Assembly (NCBI GenBank): GCA_905479415.1
Contig: CAJQMK010000080.1
Location: forward strand, 1-36,723
Length of the DNA stretch: 36,723 bases
Source: an uncultured Flavobacteriaceae bacterium
Lineage (GTDB): Bacteria; Bacteroidota; Bacteroidia; Flavobacteriales; Flavobacteriaceae
Reading direction: 5' to 3'
The notes under the pieces are model-generated. The model made no database searches, was not told the DNA's origin, and saw only the letters and a program-made list of their open reading frames with translations. A program made the translations under genes and the position numbers. Shown in pieces: positions 28,976 to 36,723 of this stretch; positions within the stretch are counted from its first letter, which is position 1; each line of letters opens with the position of its first letter.

Positions 28976-30376
28976 ATGAAAAAATTAGTTAAAGTATTAT
29001 CAGTTTTTGTTATGATTTTTTCAGTTAGCACCATGCTAGCTCAAGACAAAAACAATAAATGGCAGTTCGGTATAGGAGTCAATGCAATTGACTTTCATCC
29101 CGTAGGAACTGACTCGTCTGACAATCCAACTGGCGGACTGTTTAGTGAGTATTTCAATTTCGACGAAAATTGGAACAATCCGTCAACACCTGTAAACACA
29201 GTAAGCTTAATGAGATATGGAACCGAAAACGTTTCATACGGATTTAGAGCATCATTAAATTCTATAACTCGCCTTGGAGATCAGAGAGCAAGAATTAGCC
29301 CTACTTTTTTAGGAAGTCTTGATGCCGTTGTAAACTATAATTTACCCCTAACATTAAAAGTTGGTAGCGTTAAAATGAATACTTTTATTGAAGGAGGGAC
29401 TGGTTACACTTGGTTTGGGAAAGAAAGATCACACACTCTAAACGGTGGATATGGACTAAATATTCCAGTTTCTGAAAAAATGTCAATTAAAATTAACACA
29501 ACTTACAAGCACGCTTTCAACGATATGCAAGCTTTAAAAGCTCACTTTCAGCATAATGTTGGTGTAGCCATTAATTTTGGAGGCAAAGACTCTGATCGAG
29601 ATGGTGTTTATGACCAATACGATGATTGTCCAAACACAGCAGGTTTGCCAGCATTTAACGGATGTCCAGATAATGATGGAGACGGGATAGAAAACAGTAA
29701 AGATTCTTGTCCTGATGTTGCAGGTTTAGCTCAATTTGATGGCTGTCCAGATTCAGATGGAGATGGAGTACCAGATACTAAAGACGCTTGTGTTAACGAA
29801 GCAGGTTCTGTTGAAATGAATGGTTGCCCTGACTCTGATGGAGATAGTGTAGCAGACAATGTTGATAATTGTGCTGATGTAGCAGGTCCAGCGGATAACA
29901 ACGGTTGCCCGTGGCCTGATTCAGATTCAGACGGTGTTCTTGATAAAGACGACAAGTGCCCAAATGCAGCAGGTTTATCAGCTTATAACGGTTGTCCAGT
30001 CCCAGCTAAAGAAGTTATGGCACAACTTAATTCAGTTGGAGCTATGATACCGTTTGAATTAAATAGAGCAGAACTAGGATCAAAGGTTAAGGGAATGCTA
30101 GGAGATGTTATAGGAATCATGAACAATTACCCTAAAATTCCATTTATGATTGAAGGTCATACTGATTCATCAGGTCCAAAAGCTTTCAATCAAAAACTTT
30201 CAGAGCTTAGAGCGATGTCTGTAAAAGAATATTTAGTTGAAAACGGAATTACTTCTTCAAGATTAATGACTGTTGGTTATGGAGAAGACAAACCAAGCGT
30301 TTCAAACAACACAAGAAAAGGAAGAATACAAAATAGAAGAGTTGAATTTAAAGTAATTCCACCACCTTCTAAGTAA
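28976..30376 (+). CDS. OmpA-family outer-membrane protein with thrombospondin type 3 repeats
   Basis: Signal peptide, beta-barrel N-terminus, DxDGDGxxDxxDxCP repeats, C-terminal IEGHTDSSGPKAFNQKLSELRAMSVKEYL...GRIQNRRVEF. Confidence 0.93.
   Translation: MKKLVKVLSVFVMIFSVSTMLAQDKNNKWQFGIGVNAIDFHPVGTDSSDNPTGGLFSEYFNFDENWNNPSTPVNTVSLMRYGTENVSYGFRASLNSITRLGDQRARISPTFLGSLDAVVNYNLPLTLKVGSVKMNTFIEGGTGYTWFGKERSHTLNGGYGLNIPVSEKMSIKINTTYKHAFNDMQALKAHFQHNVGVAINFGGKDSDRDGVYDQYDDCPNTAGLPAFNGCPDNDGDGIENSKDSCPDVAGLAQFDGCPDSDGDGVPDTKDACVNEAGSVEMNGCPDSDGDSVADNVDNCADVAGPADNNGCPWPDSDSDGVLDKDDKCPNAAGLSAYNGCPVPAKEVMAQLNSVGAMIPFELNRAELGSKVKGMLGDVIGIMNNYPKIPFMIEGHTDSSGPKAFNQKLSELRAMSVKEYLVENGITSSRLMTVGYGEDKPSVSNNTRKGRIQNRRVEFKVIPPPSK
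29588..29998 (+). repeat. Five tandem TSP3-type calcium-binding repeats in the OmpA-family CDS
   Basis: DSDRDGVYDQYDDCPNTAGLPAFNGCP / DNDGDGIENSKDSCPDVAGLAQFDGCP / DSDGDGVPDTKDACVNEAGSVEMNGCP / DSDGDSVADNVDNCADVAGPADNNGCP / DSDSDGVLDKDDKCPNAAGLSAYNGCP. Confidence 0.92.
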
Positions 30377-30400
30377 AAATCTTTTTTTCTTATTAATAAC

Positions 30401-30433
30401 AAAAAGCGTCTGATTTTTCAGACGCTTTTTTTA
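30401..30433 (+). terminator. Intrinsic terminator after the OmpA-family gene
   Basis: AAAAAGCGTCTGA-tttt-TCAGACGCTTTTTTT perfect hairpin with T tract. Confidence 0.92.
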
Positions 30434-30444
30434 TTTTTATATGG

Positions 30445-33102
30445 ATGACGTATTTTTTAAAAAAAGTAATAAACGATATTAATCTAGAGAAATCAGATTT
30501 AAAATCAATTTGTTTTATTCTGCCCAATAAAAGATCCTCTTATGAGCTTAAAAAATATTTATCTGAATCAACAACAAAGCCTGTTTTTGCTCCAAAGATT
30601 AACTCTATTGATTCATTAATTAAAGAAATATCAGGGTTAAAAGAAATTAAAAAAAGCTACCTAGAGAATGAAGTATATCAACTTTATAATCAAGCAAAAA
30701 TACCTGGCTATAAGGAACGGAATTATGACACAGCTGTAGTTAACTCTTTTTTAAAAGATTCATCAGAAATTGAACAGAACCTTTTAAATGTCGAAGATGT
30801 AATGCACGAATTAATTGAGTTTAATAAAATAAAACACTGGGGAGAAAACAATCCAAGCATAAACATTAAACAAGAATTTTTAAAATCCCTTACAAGCATT
30901 TACCAGGAATTTAAACAGAAGCTCAACACACAAGGGCTTGGCACAAAAGGAATGTGTTACAGTGAAGCGGTCGTTAATCTTGAGCACTATAAAAAAGCGA
31001 ATACAAATAAAAGATTCTTTTTCATCGGTCTTAACGCACTTTCAAAAGCAGAAGAAATTATCATCAAAGAATTAATTGAGATTAATTCTGGGGATATATT
31101 TTGGGACATTGATTCTGCTAGTTTTAAAAACAACAATCATAGCGGTTCTTTTCATATCAGAAAGTACAGAAAAAAATGGAATTTCTATTCCAAAAACAAA
31201 TTCAAATGGCTAAATAATGACTTTGATTCAGAAAAAAACATAAGCATAATTGAAGCTCAAGGTAATGTTGGGCAGGCAAGAGAAGTAGGAAGAATACTTT
31301 CAAAGCCAGAAAATTATGGTACAGTAGGGACGGCGGTTGTGTTAGGTGATGAAAATTTAATGTCACCTATTTTACAATATTTTCCTAAAAACTTAAATAA
31401 AGACTCGGTCAGTTTTTCAGTTCCAGTAAAAGAATCAGGAATAAAAAATTTAATTTCTAGTTTGTTAGATTTAAAAACAGAAAAAAGAAACTTCAATTCA
31501 ATAACACTAATTAACAAAATTTTAAATAGCAATGTTTTGAAAAAAACCTTTGGAAATAAAGCTCCAGAGCCAACCAAGCGGTCTTTTTTAAAAAAACCAT
31601 TTTCTATTAAGACAAGAACAGAGAGGGTTGCCTATAGTATTTCATTAAAAAAATGGGAAGACAGTAGCGAAGTTTTATTTGAACTAAACACTATTTTACA
31701 ATTTCTGATTGAGGAGGGAAAGCTTAACGAGTTTGAAAGCCAAGAACTAACTTTAGTTTTATTAGAGTTAAAAGAAATTGAACAACTAAATAGTAAAAAA
31801 ACAATAAATCTATTAAGACTTAAACATCTGATAAATTCTTTTATCAAAGAAATCAGCGTAAGACATAAGCCAAATAAAGATTCTAAAATTAATTTTATGG
31901 GACTTTTAGAGTCTAGGGGCTTAGATTTTGAAACCGTTATTTTTACCTCAGTTAACGAAGGTGTAATGCCAAAAGGGAGAGACTATGAATCGCTACTTCC
32001 TTTTGATTTAAAAGTTAAATACAATCTACAAACTCACAACGATAAAGATAGAGTTTATAGTTATCATTTTTATCGATTAATACAAAGGGCAAAAAATATT
32101 TTTTTGATTTATAATTCACAGGAAGAAGGATTGAAAAAAGCAGAAAAAAGTAGGTTTATATATCAACTTCAGCTTGAAAAAAACAGAAATCACAAAATAG
32201 AATATTATAAGGCTGAATCTAATTTTGAAAATGAAGTGACAATAAATTACTTTAAAAAAACTCCCTCGGCTTTAAAAAGAATAAAAGAAATTTCCTTAAA
32301 AGGATTTTCCCCATCTTCTTTAGAAACGTATATAAAAAACCCAAAAGAGTACTATTTTCAAAAGCTATTAAAATTAAAAAAGGAAAAAACTAATGAAGGT
32401 TCTGCAGATCATAAAACAATAGGCTTAATTTTTCATGAAACAATAGAATCTTTATACAAACCTTTTATCGGGAAATATTTAGAGAAAAAAGATTTAAAAG
32501 AAGTTTTACAAAACATTAATAAAACTCTTAAAAACTCATTTTCTGCAAACAATGAATTGTTTAATTCGGGTAAGAATTTAATACTTTTTGAAGTCATTAA
32601 AAGCGGGATACGGGTTTTAATTCAAAACGAATTAAACGACTTAAACAGTGGAAGCAAAATAAAAATAATTGCTCTTGAAAAGCCAATAAAAGGAACCTTA
32701 AATCTGAAAAACAGTACAAAGGTTTCAATTACTGGAGTTATTGATAGAATTGATGAAAAAAACGGAGTAGTTCGAATTATTGACTATAAAACAGGATTAG
32801 TTAGCTCCAGTAATCTGACAATTAAAGACATGGGCTTGATTTGTAGTGACACCTTAAGAACAAAAGCAATGCAGTTAATGTGCTATGTTTGGATGTATCA
32901 TAAAAGCACTAGATGTGAAAAAATTTCAGCAGGAATAATTTCCTTTAGAAACTTAAGCAATGGAACTATGAAATTAAAAATTAAAAATTCACAAACAGAT
33001 TTAATAGACAGTTCCAGTATCGTTAGTTTTGAGAAAGAACTAGAAGGATTAATTAGTGAAATTATGGATCCAAAAATAAATTTTAAAGACTCAGAGGTCT
33101 AA
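30445..33102 (+). CDS. addB: PD-(D/E)XK nuclease family protein, AddB-like
   Basis: CFILPNKRSSYELKKYL, LESRGLDFETVIFTSVNEGVMPKG, GLIFHETIESLY, GVIDRIDEKNGVVRIIDYKTG. An alternative in-frame-independent ATG lies 4 nt upstream. Confidence 0.85.
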   Translation: MTYFLKKVINDINLEKSDLKSICFILPNKRSSYELKKYLSESTTKPVFAPKINSIDSLIKEISGLKEIKKSYLENEVYQLYNQAKIPGYKERNYDTAVVNSFLKDSSEIEQNLLNVEDVMHELIEFNKIKHWGENNPSINIKQEFLKSLTSIYQEFKQKLNTQGLGTKGMCYSEAVVNLEHYKKANTNKRFFFIGLNALSKAEEIIIKELIEINSGDIFWDIDSASFKNNNHSGSFHIRKYRKKWNFYSKNKFKWLNNDFDSEKNISIIEAQGNVGQAREVGRILSKPENYGTVGTAVVLGDENLMSPILQYFPKNLNKDSVSFSVPVKESGIKNLISSLLDLKTEKRNFNSITLINKILNSNVLKKTFGNKAPEPTKRSFLKKPFSIKTRTERVAYSISLKKWEDSSEVLFELNTILQFLIEEGKLNEFESQELTLVLLELKEIEQLNSKKTINLLRLKHLINSFIKEISVRHKPNKDSKINFMGLLESRGLDFETVIFTSVNEGVMPKGRDYESLLPFDLKVKYNLQTHNDKDRVYSYHFYRLIQRAKNIFLIYNSQEEGLKKAEKSRFIYQLQLEKNRNHKIEYYKAESNFENEVTINYFKKTPSALKRIKEISLKGFSPSSLETYIKNPKEYYFQKLLKLKKEKTNEGSADHKTIGLIFHETIESLYKPFIGKYLEKKDLKEVLQNINKTLKNSFSANNELFNSGKNLILFEVIKSGIRVLIQNELNDLNSGSKIKIIALEKPIKGTLNLKNSTKVSITGVIDRIDEKNGVVRIIDYKTGLVSSSNLTIKDMGLICSDTLRTKAMQLMCYVWMYHKSTRCEKISAGIISFRNLSNGTMKLKIKNSQTDLIDSSSIVSFEKELEGLISEIMDPKINFKDSEV

Positions 33103-33632
33103 AACTCAACCTCAACTAAAACTTCATTTCTTCTGTTGAAAACTTTATAAGGACTATTGTAAGAAAGCACTACAGGTTGACTGTTCAAAATCTTAAAATT
33201 TTCAGCTTGAAGCTTATTTAATAAGCTAGAATGATTTTTTTTAATTTTTTCTGAGTTGGAATAACCGCCATATGTTATTGCCGCATAATAACCAGGCTTA
33301 GAGTTATAAACCTCGATATTTTTATCATTTGGAATAGCAATATTTTCTAATGAATATTTGGAAGGCAATACAAATTCCATAGTAGACTTGTTGTTTTCAC
33401 TAGACATATGAACAGGTGTTGTCATTGCAATTTTTTCACTTTTATCATTTTTTCCGCTGATATATTGAAATAATTTTGAAAACCCACCTCTTGAGTTAAC
33501 TTTTGCCATTAACGATGGGGGATAAAAGCGTATTTCGATATCTTCTATTTGTTTGACGACTTCATATTTTTGGGTTTCGTATCCTTGAGAAAACATAGCG
33601 ATTGATAATAATAAAAATAAATATTTGATCAT
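33099..33632 (-). CDS. SOUL heme-binding family protein, secreted
   Basis: YETQKYEVVKQIEDIEIRFYPPSLMAKV...IAMTTPVHM...MEFVLPSKYSLENIAIPND. Confidence 0.88.
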   Translation of the reverse strand: MIKYLFLLLSIAMFSQGYETQKYEVVKQIEDIEIRFYPPSLMAKVNSRGGFSKLFQYISGKNDKSEKIAMTTPVHMSSENNKSTMEFVLPSKYSLENIAIPNDKNIEVYNSKPGYYAAITYGGYSNSEKIKKNHSSLLNKLQAENFKILNSQPVVLSYNSPYKVFNRRNEVLVEVEF

Positions 33633-33634
33633 AA

Positions 33635-34675
33635 TTAGACTCTTGTTAATTTAATTGGAAATATTTTTCCCGAGTTCCATTGGGGAACATAAACATTCCA
33701 ATCATCATCAATACAAACATCGTGCGGATTTCTAAAACTTACATTATCGTGTACTGGTCGTTGAAGTAAATTGCCAATATATTTTGGAGAGTTTCCACCA
33801 GGCATAGAAATAACCTTATAGTTGTTATCTAGAATAGCTAACATTCCGTCATAACTTCCCCAGTCTTTTGTAACTATAACAGCAAAAGCCAAATAACCGT
33901 CTTTAATTACAGGCCTGCAAATATAGCACCCAGGCATCTTAATTGTTTCTATCCATTTTCCATCCAACGTAAACCTTTTAAACTCGTTTTTTGATCTTGA
34001 GGTGATCAGTAAAAAAGGATTTTTAGAATCTCTAGTATCAATAGTTACGCCATGGCAACAATCGAATTGATTATCGTTATCTCCGCGACCACCAAAATGA
34101 CGAATGTAATTTCCCGAATAATCATATTGAATAATATAATCCAAGCCATATCCGTCTGCTACATAGAAATCTCCATTTGAAGCCACTGTAATTTCTGTTG
34201 GCTTAAACATGGATTTTGATGTGTATTTTGAAATTTCTTTAGGGGCTTCAAATTCAAATATTTTTTCTCCTTTTAAAGTTGTTTTACAAAATTTATTATT
34301 GTCGGGATCGGTGACATATAAAAATTCATCTCCCCCCTCGTTTGAAAGCGTTAAGCCATGAGCGCCAGGCAGATTTAGATTATAAGAGTCTAAAATTTTT
34401 CCATCTCTGTTGTAGACTAAAATATTGTTTTTAACATGAGTAGTAGTCATGTAAAGCTTGTTTCGACGGTCAATTACCATTTCATGACAATGATTAACAG
34501 GATGTTTATAGATGTCTTGAGAGCTCCACTTTTTGTCTAATTTAAATTTAAAATCTCCGTGACCAATAATTTTGTCATCTAAAAGATTGCTAGTAAAAGA
34601 AAGTGAAGATGTTGAAGCAACACTTGCTAAAACACCTTTTTTTATAAAATTTCGTCTTGAGTTTCTCATAGTCAT
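33635..34675 (-). CDS. Tat-exported NHL-type beta-propeller, peptidyl-hydroxyglycine lyase-like
   Basis: RRNFIKKGVLASVAS Tat-type signal; repeated propeller motifs GAHGLTLSNEG, PTEITVASNGDFYVADGYG, CCHGVTIDTRD, NPHDVCIDDDWNVYVPQ. Confidence 0.75.
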   Translation of the reverse strand: MTMRNSRRNFIKKGVLASVASTSSLSFTSNLLDDKIIGHGDFKFKLDKKWSSQDIYKHPVNHCHEMVIDRRNKLYMTTTHVKNNILVYNRDGKILDSYNLNLPGAHGLTLSNEGGDEFLYVTDPDNNKFCKTTLKGEKIFEFEAPKEISKYTSKSMFKPTEITVASNGDFYVADGYGLDYIIQYDYSGNYIRHFGGRGDNDNQFDCCHGVTIDTRDSKNPFLLITSRSKNEFKRFTLDGKWIETIKMPGCYICRPVIKDGYLAFAVIVTKDWGSYDGMLAILDNNYKVISMPGGNSPKYIGNLLQRPVHDNVSFRNPHDVCIDDDWNVYVPQWNSGKIFPIKLTRV

Positions 34676-34692
34676 AATTAAAGGTACAAGAT

Positions 34693-35316
34693 TTATATAA
34701 CAAAAAACAGAACAAAAAAGAAGTGAGTGGCGCTACCTCCAAGAACAAATAAATGCCAAATGGCATGCGAATATTTTATTGTTTTTGATGAATAAAAAAA
34801 AGTTCCAAAAGTATAAAGTAATCCGCTTGTTACTATCAATGCCAAGCCATTAAATTCTATTAAATCAATAAGGGTATTAATTTTAAAAATTATTAACCAT
34901 CCCATTGCTAGATATAAAAAAAGAGAAAACTTTTCATGTTTACCAGTATAGAACAACTTAAAAAAGGTTCCTATAAACATTATTGCTAAAACCGCTACAA
35001 AAACCCCAATTCCAGAATCATTGTAGAGTGTGATTAGGCAAATAGGGGCGTAGGAACCTGCGATTAAATAAAAAATACTTATGTGGTCTAATGTTCTTAA
35101 TTTTTTTTTAAGTTCGACGTTTTCTACGTAATGATAAAGAGTAGACGAAATGTAAACAAACAACAAACCAAATTCGAAAAACAAAATACTAGCAAGACTA
35201 AAAGAAGATAAATTGTTGTTAGCAAAAATTAATAACGGAAGGCCAACAAGACTTAAAACTATTCCTATAAAGTGAGTTAATGTATTCCAAAACTCTTCTC
35301 TTTTAGTTTGATCCAT
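34693..35316 (-). CDS. Hemolysin III / PAQR (YqfA-like) membrane protein
   Basis: EEFWNTLTHFIGIVLSLVGLPLL, STLYHYV, LDHISIFYLIAGSYAPICL, HAIWHLFVLGGSATHFF. Confidence 0.92.
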   Translation of the reverse strand: MDQTKREEFWNTLTHFIGIVLSLVGLPLLIFANNNLSSFSLASILFFEFGLLFVYISSTLYHYVENVELKKKLRTLDHISIFYLIAGSYAPICLITLYNDSGIGVFVAVLAIMFIGTFFKLFYTGKHEKFSLFLYLAMGWLIIFKINTLIDLIEFNGLALIVTSGLLYTFGTFFYSSKTIKYSHAIWHLFVLGGSATHFFFVLFFVI

Positions 35317-36340
35317 ACAACTTCAATATTTTTGTAATAATTTTTCTTCTTAACACCTTGTTATTATTTCTCGGAAAGACATCCAAATTAAAAACTTTTT
35401 TTGGCTTCTCAAAAAAGTCTAGGCCCTCAATCAAATCTTTAAAGTTGTGTGGCGTTTCTCCTTCAAACACAATTGTAATTTTCTCTCCAAATTCTTCATC
35501 GGGCACCCCCATAATAACAAAAGGAACTGAAATTGCTTGGCTTAGTTTTTTTTCTAATTCTTCAGGATAAATTTTTATTGCACCTGAATTAATAACAAAG
35601 TCTACTCTTCCTTTCCAAACAAATCTTTTTTCAGAGATTAGGTTTACAACGTCGTTGGTTATAATTGGTTTTGTTAAAATAGAATCGCAAAATATTTTAA
35701 GACAATTATTTTTTGTTTCAAAACGAACGCCTTTGAGCGCGTTAAACTCTTGTTCCCCTTGGCTGACATGCTTTAAGGCAATATGAGATACTGTTTCAGT
35801 CATACCGTAAGTCTCATAAACATTGGTTTTCTTTTTATAGAGAGTTTTTTTTGTTTTTTCGTTTATTGGCCCTCCACCTACAATAAGAGTTTTAATTTTA
35901 TCTAAGTGCTGTATAGAATGCTCCAATTGATATGGTGTAAATGCTACAAAATCAAATCTAAAAGAAAATGTTTTCAAAGGATTCTTTGAAGGCTTTATTA
36001 AGTAAAGGTCTAGCCCCAAAACAAGAGCTCTTACTACCATCATTTTTCCCGCTATATAATCCAAAGGCAAGCAACAAAGAGCTTTATCTCCAGACTGTAA
36101 ATTTAAAAACGCACCTGTTCTTTTGGCTGATAGAATCATTTTGCTTTTAGACATGTGTAGTGTTTTGGGAACGCCTGTTGATCCAGAAGTTTGTAACTCT
36201 ATAGTTGAACTTTTGTCAGTCCATTTTCTTAGAAATTGAAAAAAATAGTTGTGGTTAATTTTTGTGGTTGACAATAAAGATTCTAATGAGTAAGAAACAC
36301 CATTTAATTTAAAATTAGTATCGTAAAAATGCGAACTCAT
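35303..36340 (-). CDS. menE: AMP-binding enzyme, o-succinylbenzoate-CoA ligase
   Basis: IELQTSGSTGVPKTLHMSKSKM, CCLPLDYIAGKMMVVRAL, YETYGMTETVSHIAL; short MenE-type, next to menC-like gene. Confidence 0.87.
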   Translation of the reverse strand: MSSHFYDTNFKLNGVSYSLESLLSTTKINHNYFFQFLRKWTDKSSTIELQTSGSTGVPKTLHMSKSKMILSAKRTGAFLNLQSGDKALCCLPLDYIAGKMMVVRALVLGLDLYLIKPSKNPLKTFSFRFDFVAFTPYQLEHSIQHLDKIKTLIVGGGPINEKTKKTLYKKKTNVYETYGMTETVSHIALKHVSQGEQEFNALKGVRFETKNNCLKIFCDSILTKPIITNDVVNLISEKRFVWKGRVDFVINSGAIKIYPEELEKKLSQAISVPFVIMGVPDEEFGEKITIVFEGETPHNFKDLIEGLDFFEKPKKVFNLDVFPRNNNKVLRRKIITKILKLYGSN

Positions 36341-36723
36341 TATAGTAATAATTTTTTTTGATGATCAAATAACGAAAGATCCCAGTTGTTTTCTGTAGAG
36401 TATTTTAACTGTCCTTCTTTAATAACGTAAGGCGATGAAATATTGTTAGAAAAAAGCTTCCCTGTTCCAAGCCCTTGTTTCATGTTAGTTGTTTTTTTGT
36501 AAACCCACTGAGCAATTGCATTAAGTCCAATATTACTTTCCAACGCACTAGTCGCCCACCATTTTACATTACTATTTTCTGCAATAGTAATCCAGTCTTC
36601 ACATTTTTTTAACCCTCCTAAAAGGCTAGGTTTTAATATTAGGTATTCCGGATTAATTAATTCAATCATTTTCTGCTTTTCAGAGTCCAAAACGTTTATT
36701 AGCTCCTCGTCTAAAGCAATTGC
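36340..36723 (-). CDS. menC: o-Succinylbenzoate synthase (enolase superfamily), C-terminal part, truncated by window edge
   Basis: LILKPSLLGGLKKCEDWITIAENSNVKWWATSALESNIGLNAIAQWV; frame stays open to the window end (ALDEELINVLD...). Confidence 0.83.
   Translation of the reverse strand, partial: AIALDEELINVLDSEKQKMIELINPEYLILKPSLLGGLKKCEDWITIAENSNVKWWATSALESNIGLNAIAQWVYKKTTNMKQGLGTGKLFSNNISSPYVIKEGQLKYSTENNWDLSLFDHQKKLLL

Noticed and set aside
29731-29955. Antisense 74-aa ORF (SSLSRTPSESESGHGQPLL...) across the TSP3 repeats
   Set aside because: Low-complexity Ser/Pro/Glu product is the reverse complement of the repeated DxDGDG codons; an artefact of repeat composition.
1-36723. CRISPR arrays, IS elements, phage genes, toxin-antitoxin or defence cassettes
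   Set aside because: No regularly spaced direct repeats, transposase or integrase motifs, or known defence domains found; the AddAB-like pair is better read as housekeeping recombination repair.

Overview
This 36.7-kb window is AT-rich chromosomal DNA from a Bacteroidota/Flavobacteriaceae-type bacterium. The evidence is an IPExxxVDY-family protein beside pyk, a long PurF-like protein, a head-GIN protein, an OmpA/TSP3 protein, and TAnnTTTG-type -7 promoter boxes. About 33 genes are packed with almost no intergenic space. Most are housekeeping genes: glnS, folB, tRNA-Cys(GCA), rnr, rpiB, rnpA, lepA, dusB, rbfA, pyk, fabF, acpP, purN, rnhA, a purF-like gene, sod, an addA/addB-like pair, menE and menC (partial). 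I found no mobile elements, CRISPR arrays, phage genes or obvious defence cassette, and nothing I would call a clearly new system. The points most worth a second look are: (1) a 381-bp, ~13% GC divergent intergenic region between rnr and rpiB, with clustered TGTTWATWA repeats and inverted repeats (possible oriC or regulatory region); (2) rnc missing from its usual place between fabF and the IPExxxVDY gene; (3) TAnnTTTG boxes 4-7 nt from several start codons, predicting leaderless mRNAs; (4) five convergent gene pairs with overlapping or abutting stop codons and no room for a terminator; (5) an AddAB-like pair split by an OmpA gene, with an AddB apparently lacking Fe-S cysteines; (6) a Tat-exported His-rich beta-propeller; (7) an APC permease fused to USP-like domains.
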